The notes beneath the pieces are model-generated. The model had not been told where the DNA came from. It searched no databases and saw only the letters and a list, made by a program, of their open reading frames with translations. Of a stretch of DNA of 9,537 bases, positions 1-5,595 are shown piece by piece (positions within the stretch are counted from its first letter, which is position 1; each line of letters begins with the position of its first letter). The translations under genes were made by a program, and so were the position numbers. This stretch comes from Candidatus Solibacter sp. (lineage in GTDB: Bacteria > Acidobacteriota > Terriglobia > Bryobacterales > Bryobacteraceae). The stretch spans positions 1 to 9,537 of the forward strand of contig JADGNT010000134.1 of NCBI GenBank assembly GCA_017883345.1. Direction: 5' to 3'.

Positions 1-1
1 A

Positions 2-676
2 GACATCCCCGCGCTGCTCGGAAAAATCGACGAGGGCTACGATATCGCGAGCGGCTGGCGCCAACACCGCGTGGATAACGCCATCATGCGCAAGATCCCG
101 TCGCGCATCGCCAACTGGCTCATGGCCAAGGCCAGCGGCGTCGCCCTGCGCGATTTCGGCACCACCTTCAAGGCCTATCGCGCCGAAGTCCTCAAGGACG
201 TCAACCTCTACGGCGAACTCCACCGCTTCATCCCCGCGCTGGCCAGCTTTTACGGCGCGCGCGTGATCGAAGTGCCCATCCGCAACGTGCCGCGCGCCGC
301 CGGCGATTCGCATTACGGCATCGGCCGCACCTTCCGCGTCATGTTCGACATTCTCACCATCAAGTTCCTGCTCAAATACTTCACGCGCCCGATGCACTTC
401 TTTGGCACGCTCGGCCTGGCCAGCACGGTTTCCGGCGGCGGCATCATGGCCTACCTGCTCGTGATCAAGGTGATGGGCTATGAGATTGTGATCGAGCACG
501 GTCCCTTGATGATCGCCGGATGCCTGCTCCTGTTGAGCGGCCTGATGATGTTCACCACCGGCCTGATCGGCGAGATGATGATGCGCACCTACTTCGAAAG
601 CCAGGACCGCCGCATCTACGCTGTCCGCGAGATCCTCACCCGCAAACAGCGCGGCGTCGCCGGCGGCACCAAGTAG
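2..676 (+). CDS. Family-2 glycosyltransferase, DPM1/GtrB type (C-terminal part, cut by left edge)
   Basis: The reading frame is open from base 2, so the gene starts outside the window; the GTG at 71 is internal. The 224 visible residues begin DIPALLGKIDEGYDIASGWR, which matches the stretch just after the metal-binding DxD loop of polyprenyl-phosphate glycosyltransferases. It continues with LRDFGTTFKAYR and GELHRFIPALA, then VIEVPIRNVPR and SHYGIGRTFR, all typical of the family. Two hydrophobic segments follow, at about visible residues 132-155 and 167-190, giving a membrane-anchored enzyme with a cytosolic catalytic domain. Family members move a sugar from a nucleotide donor to undecaprenyl phosphate or a related lipid carrier; the sugar cannot be told from this part. 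The tail GVAGGTK is short, and the stop is 12 nt before a 42-bp repeat. The nucleotide-binding N-terminus and DxD are not visible. The class is secure, the exact substrate is not. Confidence 0.85.
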   Translation, partial: DIPALLGKIDEGYDIASGWRQHRVDNAIMRKIPSRIANWLMAKASGVALRDFGTTFKAYRAEVLKDVNLYGELHRFIPALASFYGARVIEVPIRNVPRAAGDSHYGIGRTFRVMFDILTIKFLLKYFTRPMHFFGTLGLASTVSGGGIMAYLLVIKVMGYEIVIEHGPLMIAGCLLLLSGLMMFTTGLIGEMMMRTYFESQDRRIYAVREILTRKQRGVAGGTK

Positions 677-688
677 CGGCGAAGCCCA

Positions 689-730
689 TTCAACGCAGAG
701 ACGCTGAGACGCAGAGATAAGCGCAGAGAA
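689..730 (+). repeat. 42-bp repeat, left arm of an inverted pair
   Basis: This 42-bp stretch is the perfect reverse complement of 859-900, with a 128-bp spacer (731-858) between the arms. It starts 12 nt after the glycosyltransferase stop. Inside it, blocks acgcagag, acgctgag and acgcagag follow each other with an 8-bp period, then ataagcgcagagaa. The text is unlike the surrounding coding DNA: A/G-rich with few pyrimidines. The spacer encodes no recognisable protein; it holds a small caccg/cggtg stem at 812-825 and nothing else I can name. No transposase is nearby. The pair may be an interspersed repeat or a folded 3' end shared by two converging genes. Confidence 0.9.
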
Positions 731-858
731 AAGCAAGAACCATCGACGGCAGGGGCAGGATTTGTGTCGTTTTGGCGGAACTATTCTTGCCACGCACTCG
801 AACCCAGTGAACACCGTCCTCGGTGCGCCGCGCTCTCAGGTTTTGACTTGCTTCTGTC

Positions 859-900
859 TTCTCTGCGCTTATCTCTGCGTCTCAGCGTCTCTGCGTTGAA
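859..900 (-). repeat. 42-bp repeat, right arm of an inverted pair
   Basis: Read on the minus strand, this is identical over 42 bp to 689-730. It overlaps the 3' end of the minus-strand epimerase gene: bases 900-882 encode the last residues STQRR and the TGA stop. Each copy therefore has the same orientation relative to the gene that ends at it. Beyond the 42 bp, aagcaag recurs on both sides with a small offset (731-737 and, reversed, about 846-852), which suggests that the original repeat was longer and has diverged. Confidence 0.9.
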
Positions 901-1799
901 GAACCTTCCAGCAAGTCCTGCAACGCGCCGCCCAATTCCGGGAAACCCCACTGGAACCCGGCGGCTTCCGGCGCGGCGGGCAGCACTCGCTGGCTGGCCA
1001 GCAGGACCTCCGACATCTCGCCGAACAGCAGCTTCAGCCCGAATGCCGGGACCGGGAAGATAGCGGGCCGGTGGACCGCCTTGGCCAGAACCTGCGTGAA
1101 ATCCGCATTGGTGACCGGGATGGGCGCCACCCCGTTGAGCGCGCCGCGCACCGGGTTCTCCACCGCGAACTGGAACATCGCGGCCAGATCCGCCAGGTGG
1201 ATCCACGACATCCACTGCTTGCCGTCGCCCAGTCTGCCGCCTAGCCCCAAGCGGAACGGCGTCAGCATGCGCTGTAGCGCGCCGCCGCGGGCGTCCAGCA
1301 CTACACCGATGCGCACCCGCACCACCCGCATGCCGAACTCCTCGGCGGCCACGGCTTCATTTTCCCACGCGGCGCAGACCTCCGCCAGATAGGAATTGTC
1401 GGGCGCCGAGTCCTCGCGCAGCACTTCATCGCCGCGCGAGCCATAGTAGCCCACCGCCGACGCGCAGATCAGCGTCTGCGGCGGATTGCGCAGCTTGGCG
1501 AGCGCCTGCACCAGGTTGCGCGTGCCCACCACGCGGCTCTCCCGGATGCGCCGTTTCACGTCCGCGTTCCAGCGCTGCGCCACCGGCTCGCCGGCCAGAT
1601 GGATCACCGCGTTGGCATTGCGCACGCCGTCCTCCGGCGCCGGCCCTTGCATGGGATCCCAGGCGGCAATCGCGACTCCCGGCGGGACATTGGTGCCGGC
1701 GTGCCGGCTGACCACCGTCAGGGCGTGGCCACTGGCGCCGAGGTTCTTCAGAAGACGCCGGCCAATCAGCCCGCTGGCGCCGGTAATGGTGATGTTCAC
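882..1799 (-). CDS. TIGR01777-type NAD(P)-dependent epimerase (YfcH/SDR39U1 family, DUF1731)
   Basis: The 305-residue protein is an atypical short-chain dehydrogenase of the extended class. It starts MNITITGASGLIGRRLL, a Rossmann GxxGxxG loop at residues 7-13 that binds NAD(P). It continues with VIHLAGEPV (65-73), the family's catalytic-region signature SAVGYYG (114-120), ENEA (146-149) and WMSWIHLADLA (196-206). The C-terminal DUF1731 part, roughly residues 248-296, ends GFPELGGALQDLLEG. Length is normal for the family. The physiological substrate of these proteins is unknown, and the best-described relatives lie close to cell-division or nucleotide-sugar genes. Start is GTG at 1799-1797, with a good AAGGAG ribosome site 8 nt upstream (1808-1813). 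The last five residues, STQRR, come from the 42-bp repeat, so the native C-terminus was probably replaced. The gene converges with the glycosyltransferase and diverges from the radical SAM gene. Confidence 0.92.
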   Translation of the reverse strand: MNITITGASGLIGRRLLKNLGASGHALTVVSRHAGTNVPPGVAIAAWDPMQGPAPEDGVRNANAVIHLAGEPVAQRWNADVKRRIRESRVVGTRNLVQALAKLRNPPQTLICASAVGYYGSRGDEVLREDSAPDNSYLAEVCAAWENEAVAAEEFGMRVVRVRIGVVLDARGGALQRMLTPFRLGLGGRLGDGKQWMSWIHLADLAAMFQFAVENPVRGALNGVAPIPVTNADFTQVLAKAVHRPAIFPVPAFGLKLLFGEMSEVLLASQRVLPAAPEAAGFQWGFPELGGALQDLLEGSSTQRR

Positions 1800-1807
1800 G
1801 CGGTCAA

Positions 1808-1847
1808 CTCCTTGCCTGTGCGTTCCAAGCGTTCGACGCCCATTCTA
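1808..1847 (-). promoter_or_regulatory. Candidate promoter and ribosome site of the epimerase gene
   Basis: On the minus strand, TAGAAT at 1847-1842 resembles a -10 hexamer (five of six to TATAAT). AAGGAG at 1813-1808 is a clear Shine-Dalgarno sequence 8 nt before the GTG start. A transcript starting about 7 nt after the hexamer would have a leader of roughly 35 nt. I see no good -35 hexamer at 16-18 bp, so the promoter part is weak while the ribosome site is solid. Confidence 0.4.
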
Positions 1848-1900
1848 CAATGTTCTTGCACGCGTTCGTCCATCACGGTCATGACGGGTAGAAATCCGAT

Positions 1901-1920
1901 TTGTACCCGGCAGGTACAAT
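1901..1920 (+). promoter_or_regulatory. Operator-like palindrome overlapping a -10 hexamer (radical SAM promoter)
   Basis: TTGTACC (1901-1907) and GGTACAA (1913-1919) form a perfect 7-bp inverted repeat around the 5-bp centre cggca, a spacing of about 12 bp between half-site centres that suits a dimeric regulator. The right half runs into TACAAT (1915-1920), a good -10 hexamer ending 9 nt before the ATG at 1930. No convincing -35 lies 17 bp upstream. Transcription from here would start at about 1927-1928, leaving almost no leader and fitting the lack of a well-placed ribosome site. Binding by a repressor would block this promoter; which protein binds cannot be said. Confidence 0.4.
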
Positions 1921-1929
1921 GAATTAGGG

Positions 1930-2967
1930 ATGAGGGTCTGGAATCGCGCAAAACTGCTGTGGGGCTACCTGACGCGCCGGGCTTGGCTCGACGCGCTGCC
2001 GGTGGAGTATATCGTCGAGACCACCGCTAAGTGTAACCTGTATTGCCCGATGTGCCCGCGAGAGACCCACCCCCAACCCAAGGCGGACATGTCGGATGAG
2101 GTGTTCCGTACGCTGCTCGCCGAAGCCGGAGACACCGCCGAGCACATGATGCTGATCGGGCTGGGCGAACCGTTCATGGACCCGAAGATCTTCGAACGGA
2201 TCGAATACTGCCATCGGCACAGCGTCTCGACGCTGCTCTCCACCAACGGGACGTTCCTGGACGAGCGCTGTGCCGCCAAGGTGCTGGATTCGCCGCTCGA
2301 ACAGATCACGCTGAGCTTCGACGGCTTTAAGAAGGAAACCTTCGAGTTCTATCGCAAGGGGGCGAAGTTCGAAAAGGTGCGCGACAACTTCGTGCGCTTC
2401 GCGCGCATGAAGCACGAGCGCGGTTCCAAACTCCAGGTAGTGGTGCAGATGGTGCGCATGGAAGGCAACGCGGGCGAGGTGGACGACTTTCTGGGTTTCT
2501 GGAAGGGCATCCCGGGCGTGGACGAATTGCGCATCAAGGAGGATGAGACCAACCTGATGCGCCCCGATGCCGGCCATGCCGCCTGCGATTGGAAGTACCC
2601 TTGCCATTACCTGTGGCGCGGGGCGGTTTACGTAAAACAGAACGGCGACGTGTACCCCTGCTGCCAGAGCTACATGCTGGACGGCAAGCCGCTGGGCACC
2701 GTCGGGCAACAGCCGCTCACGCAGATCTGGAACGCCGCGCCCATGCAGGAGATGCGCCGCCTGCATGCCGCCGGACGCGGCGGCGAGGTGGACATCTGCG
2801 CGCGCTGCTGCACCACCATCCCGCATCCCGTCCTGGTGACCGGCAGTTTGTTGTTGCACGGAAAAACCGTTCGGCGGCTGCTCCCCCTAGTGGAGCGCTT
2901 GACCTACCTGGCGAAGCTGCCTACGCGACTGCTGCGGCCTCCTACGGGACAGACTAGACTGCCATGA
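1930..2967 (+). CDS. Radical SAM protein with C-terminal SPASM domain
   Basis: The 345-residue protein carries the radical SAM cluster motif CxxxCxxC as CNLYCPMC (C35, C39, C42), which binds a 4Fe-4S cluster and S-adenosylmethionine. It also has the family's GLGEPFMD (GGE-type) motif at about 77-84 and STNGTFL at 104-110. The C-terminal part is a SPASM domain with C219, C225, C244-C245, C290 and C293-C294 around NGDVYPCC and the LGTVGQQPLTQIWN segment; such domains hold auxiliary 4Fe-4S clusters. SPASM enzymes mature peptides or activate other enzymes, and many in this class have no known substrate. No precursor peptide gene is visible nearby, so the function stays open. The ATG at 1930 is chosen because an ATG at 1919 meets a stop after two codons and because the protein opens directly into conserved sequence. 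The last eight or so codons and the stop lie in the left arm of a large hairpin. Confidence 0.9.
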   Translation: MRVWNRAKLLWGYLTRRAWLDALPVEYIVETTAKCNLYCPMCPRETHPQPKADMSDEVFRTLLAEAGDTAEHMMLIGLGEPFMDPKIFERIEYCHRHSVSTLLSTNGTFLDERCAAKVLDSPLEQITLSFDGFKKETFEFYRKGAKFEKVRDNFVRFARMKHERGSKLQVVVQMVRMEGNAGEVDDFLGFWKGIPGVDELRIKEDETNLMRPDAGHAACDWKYPCHYLWRGAVYVKQNGDVYPCCQSYMLDGKPLGTVGQQPLTQIWNAAPMQEMRRLHAAGRGGEVDICARCCTTIPHPVLVTGSLLLHGKTVRRLLPLVERLTYLAKLPTRLLRPPTGQTRLP

Positions 2968-3015
2968 ATTTCCGGCGTAGTCTGCCGGAAATTCGCTGGC
3001 AGTCCTGTCTGTCCC
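2946..3015. repeat. Long imperfect hairpin over the radical SAM stop codon
   Basis: Left arm 2946-2976 pairs with right arm 2984-3015 around a 7-nt loop. The pairs are 9 bp (2946-2954 with 3007-3015), a 2x2 mismatch, 8 bp (2957-2964 with 2997-3004), a 1x2 bulge, and 11 bp (2966-2976 with 2984-2994), 28 pairs in all. The TGA stop at 2965-2967 is inside it. There is no T-run after the hairpin, so it is not a standard intrinsic terminator. AGACTA (2951-2956) can also pair with TAGTCT (2978-2983) in the loop, giving an alternative fold. A smaller ccgggt/acccgg stem follows at 3015-3027. It may be a mobile palindromic repeat, an mRNA 3'-end stabiliser or a terminator of another type. Confidence 0.75.
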
Positions 3016-3026
3016 CGGGTCACCCG

Positions 3027-3050
3027 GCGTAAAGCGCTGCGTAAGGCGCT
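3027..3050. repeat. Tandem 12-bp repeat
   Basis: gcgtaaagcgct (3027-3038) is followed directly by gcgtaaggcgct (3039-3050), identical at 11 of 12 positions. It lies between the long hairpin and the start of the hydrolase gene, about 18 bp before a possible -10 hexamer. It may be a slippage duplication or a pair of protein-binding sites. Confidence 0.6.
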
Positions 3051-3067
3051 GTGGCCTCGAAAGACGG

Positions 3068-3073
3068 TAAACT
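3068..3073 (+). promoter_or_regulatory. Possible -10 hexamer of the hydrolase gene
   Basis: TAAACT ends 8 nt before the ATG at 3082. No purine-rich ribosome site lies between them (the gap reads gtctccta). The arrangement mirrors the TACAAT before the radical SAM gene and would give a nearly leaderless mRNA. No -35 hexamer is evident, so this is only a suggestion. Confidence 0.25.
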
Positions 3074-3081
3074 GTCTCCTA

Positions 3082-5046
3082 ATGAAACTCACAAAGATCG
3101 GCGTTTCCGTTCTGGTGGCAGCGGGATTCGTTGCCAGCGTGATCCCGGGCAGCCGCGCCCAACAACGGCCCGCGCCGAATAAGGAACTCATCGCCGCGCG
3201 CCACGCGACGGAGAATGCGCTGGCGGAAATCGCCATCATCGACCGTAAGCTGATGGTGCCGATGCGCGACGGCAAGCGTATGGCGACCGACGTCTACCGT
3301 CCCAAGGACACGTCGAAGAAGTACGCAATCATCTTCGTGCGCACGCCGTATAACTTCAACTTCTGGGACGTGCGCAACGGGGCGCCGCGCGATATGAGCG
3401 CGGAGCTGGCGGCGGTGAAGCGCGGCTACGCCTTTGTGGAAATGAACGAGCGCGGCCACTTTTTCTCCGAGGGGCAATACGACATCCTGGGCGCGCCGCT
3501 GACCGACGGGACGGACGCCATCTCGTGGATGTCGTCGCAGCCGTGGTCGAACGGGAAGGTGGGGACCATCGGCTGCTCGTCCACCGCGGAATGGCAACTG
3601 GGCGTGGCGGCGCAGGGGAATCCGGCGTTCGCGGCCATGATCCCGCAGGGATTCGGCGCGGGCGTGGGGCGCGTGGCGCCGTACTACGAGCAGGGCAACT
3701 GGTATCGCGGGGGCGCGGTGCAGATGCTCTTCGTCGCGTGGCTTTACGGGGAGCAGAACCAGGTGCGGCCGATGTTTCCGGCGGGCGCGTCGCAGGCGGA
3801 TTTGATCCAGGCCTCGAAGCTGTTCGACCTGGCGCCGCAGATGCCGCCGGTGGATTGGGCGAAGGCGCTGACGCATCTGCCCGAGGCGGACATCATGAAG
3901 AGTGTGGGCGGGCCGAGTGGCATCTTCGCCGACCGCGCGGAAGTTTCCACCGGCGGCGCCATGATCCAGCGCGCGCCCAACGACCCGGCGTGGTATCGCG
4001 GCGGGTTGTGGCATGACGATATGAAGATCAACGTGCCGGGCTTCTGGTTCATGTCGTGGTACGACGTGTCGGTGGGGCCGAATCTGGCAGCGTATAACTT
4101 CGTGCGCAAATCGGCGCGCCCGGAGATCGCCGCGCAGCAGTACGCGGTGATCGCGCCTACGCTGCACTGCGGGTACAAGCGGGCCACGGAACATACCAAG
4201 GTTGGCGAGCGCGACATGGGGGACGCGCGGTTGGATTACGACGCGCTGACTTATGGGTGGTTCGACCATTTCCTGAAGGGCGAGGATAACCAGATCTTAC
4301 AAAAAACGCCCAAGGTTCTGTATTACACGATGGGGATGAATAAGTGGCAGAAAGCGGACACCTGGCCGCCGGCCGGCGCGCAGCCGATGACGCTGTACCT
4401 CGCCAGCGGCGGGAAGGCCAACAGTCTGAAAGGCGACGGCGGCCTGGCGGCAGGCGCGCCGGGCGCGGACAGTCCGGACGGGTTCGCGTACGACCCGATG
4501 AATCCGGTGCCGTCGTTCGGCGGCAACGTGTGCTGCACGGGCAACGCGGTGACGGGCGGCGCGTTCGATCAGCGCAAGATGGAAGAGCGGGCCGACATCC
4601 TGGTGTACACGTCGGAGCCGCTGAAGGAAGGCACCGAGGCGAGCGGTCCGATTGACGCGACGCTCTACGTGTCGTCGGACGCGAAGGATACGGATATCAC
4701 GGTGAAGCTGATCGACGTATCTCCGGACGGCGTGGCTTACAACCTGGACGAGACCATCCAGCGGCTGCGCTATCGCGAGGGGTATGACAAGCCGCCGGTG
4801 TGGATGGCGGCGGGCAAGGTGTACAAGGTAACGCTGCAGCCTATGAATACGAGTAATTACTTCGCGGCCGGGCACAGCATCCGCATCGAGGTGTCGAGCA
4901 GTAACTTCCCGCGCTTCGACCGTAACCTGAATACCGGCGGCAATAACTACGATGAGGCGAAGGGGGTGGTGGCGCACAATGCGGTGCACCATTCCCGGCA
5001 GTACCCTTCGCAAGTCACGCTTACCGTGGTGAAGCGGGCGAACTGA
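3082..5046 (+). CDS. Secreted CocE/NonD-type alpha/beta hydrolase (peptidase S15 family)
   Basis: The 654-residue protein begins with a Sec signal peptide: charged MKLTK, a hydrophobic core, then SRA-QQ with cleavage likely after residue 26. The alpha/beta-hydrolase part follows, with [16 protein letters not shown] (59-74), IIFVRTPYN and [17 protein letters not shown], typical of the S15/CocE family. The nucleophile elbow reads [12 protein letters not shown], putting the catalytic serine at S166. D328 in SWYDVSVG and H362 in APTLHCGYK complete the likely triad, and [10 protein letters not shown] (391-400) is a common family signature. A C-terminal jelly-roll domain, about 500-654, includes [27 protein letters not shown]. 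Family members hydrolyse esters, acyl-amides or X-Pro peptides; the substrate here cannot be predicted. The elbow departs from the usual GxSYxG, with Ser and Thr where Tyr and the following residue are expected. Its 3' end overlaps the small secreted gene on the other strand by 26 bp. Confidence 0.9.
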   Translation: MKLTKIGVSVLVAAGFVASVIPGSRAQQRPAPNKELIAARHATENALAEIAIIDRKLMVPMRDGKRMATDVYRPKDTSKKYAIIFVRTPYNFNFWDVRNGAPRDMSAELAAVKRGYAFVEMNERGHFFSEGQYDILGAPLTDGTDAISWMSSQPWSNGKVGTIGCSSTAEWQLGVAAQGNPAFAAMIPQGFGAGVGRVAPYYEQGNWYRGGAVQMLFVAWLYGEQNQVRPMFPAGASQADLIQASKLFDLAPQMPPVDWAKALTHLPEADIMKSVGGPSGIFADRAEVSTGGAMIQRAPNDPAWYRGGLWHDDMKINVPGFWFMSWYDVSVGPNLAAYNFVRKSARPEIAAQQYAVIAPTLHCGYKRATEHTKVGERDMGDARLDYDALTYGWFDHFLKGEDNQILQKTPKVLYYTMGMNKWQKADTWPPAGAQPMTLYLASGGKANSLKGDGGLAAGAPGADSPDGFAYDPMNPVPSFGGNVCCTGNAVTGGAFDQRKMEERADILVYTSEPLKEGTEASGPIDATLYVSSDAKDTDITVKLIDVSPDGVAYNLDETIQRLRYREGYDKPPVWMAAGKVYKVTLQPMNTSNYFAAGHSIRIEVSSSNFPRFDRNLNTGGNNYDEAKGVVAHNAVHHSRQYPSQVTLTVVKRAN

Positions 5047-5401
5047 CGGGCTTGCCACTGCGGGATTTCTGCTCGATGTGAGTGGTGTACTGCTTGCCGT
5101 GGGCGCGAAGGATGAGGTTCTTGCCATGGACGGCGACTTCGATCTTATCCCCCTCGTGCACGTGAGCCATTCCTCTGTAGGTAACGATCTGGCTCACGTG
5201 GTAGAGCCACTCGCCTGCGTCGATGTAGATGCTTTCGCGCACGGGGGTGACGCTGCGTCTGGCGCGGACCGCGGGTTCGTGGTAGACCTCGCCGTAGTGC
5301 GCCACGCGGAAGCTCGATTCGACCACCGCCTGGGTCCAGGTCAGTGGGATGTTTCCGGCGGCGAGGGGGAGCGCAAGAAGGAGGATGACGAGCAGTTTCA
5401 T
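5021..5401 (-). CDS. Small secreted protein of unknown function
   Basis: The 126-residue frame starts [19 protein letters not shown], a clear signal peptide with probable cleavage after about residue 15; there is no lipobox cysteine. The mature part looks beta-rich ([55 protein letters not shown]) and ends in a Ser/Pro-rich tail. It has no cysteine and no motif I recognise. A good ribosome site, AGAGGA, sits 5 nt upstream of the ATG (5412-5407), and TATCAT at 5424-5419 could be a -10, which supports a real gene. It converges with the hydrolase and shares 26 bp with its 3' end, so the two mRNAs would be complementary there. The matching signal peptides suggest that both products are exported, but a joint role is only a guess. 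It might also be a protein of the same broad shape as small periplasmic beta-barrel or PepSY-like proteins; I cannot assign one. Confidence 0.7.
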   Translation of the reverse strand: MKLLVILLLALPLAAGNIPLTWTQAVVESSFRVAHYGEVYHEPAVRARRSVTPVRESIYIDAGEWLYHVSQIVTYRGMAHVHEGDKIEVAVHGKNLILRAHGKQYTTHIEQKSRSGKPVSSPASPR

Positions 5402-5406
5402 GACGG

Positions 5407-5424
5407 TCCTCTAAGATCATGATA
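5407..5424 (-). promoter_or_regulatory. Ribosome site and possible -10 of the small secreted gene
   Basis: On the minus strand, AGAGGA (5412-5407) lies 5 nt before the ATG and fixes the start. TATCAT (5424-5419) matches five of six -10 bases but is only 17 nt from the ATG, so a transcript would start at or within the ribosome site. The -10 reading is therefore doubtful, while the ribosome site is good. Confidence 0.4.
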
Positions 5425-5476
5425 CTGCGTTATTGCACCAGTCCTCGACGCGCCGGCCGCGGCGCACCGCCCATGA

Positions 5477-5566
5477 TGTGGGGCAGGTTGAAAACCTGCG
5501 CGGCGGTTGATTACCGCCGCCGGCCCGCTGCGAACGCGGGGGGTACCCCTACCAAGCTGCCCCACA
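5477..5566. repeat. Nested palindromic intergenic element (cloverleaf-like)
   Basis: The ends tgtggggcag (5477-5486) and ctgccccaca (5557-5566) are perfect 10-bp inverted repeats. Between them lie four smaller palindromes in a row: gcaggtt/aacctgc (5483-5499, 3-nt loop, sharing bases with the outer arm), gcggcggt/accgccgc (5500-5520, 5-nt loop), cccgc/gcggg (5524-5540) and ggggtacccc (5540-5549). No protein is plausible here. The element is 29 nt past the sua5 stop and upstream of the small secreted gene. It looks like a member of a repetitive palindrome family, and it could also end sua5 transcription. A ctgcccca copy recurs at 5579-5586. Confidence 0.75.
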
Positions 5567-5595
5567 AGGCCTCAGGAGACTGCCCCATCAAGCCT

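Noticed and set aside
689..900. Insertion sequence or MITE with terminal inverted repeats
   Set aside because: The 128-bp spacer has no transposase and I see no flanking target-site duplication; the arms look like two copies of a stand-alone repeat.
1919..1927. ATG AAT TAG mini-frame before the radical SAM start
   Set aside because: Two codons are too few to call a gene, and transcription probably starts after it.
1800..1930. Replication origin at the GC-skew switch
   Set aside because: I see no DnaA boxes, no AT-rich unwinding region and no dnaA, dnaN or gidA neighbour; the skew change is kept only as an observation.
1924..2859. A 311-codon open frame on the - strand
   Set aside because: It is antisense to the radical SAM gene, which has the CxxxCxxC and SPASM cysteines; the complement has no motif.
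3079..4269. A 396-codon open frame on the - strand
   Set aside because: It is antisense to the hydrolase; its Arg/His/Pro-rich translation is typical of a high-GC shadow.
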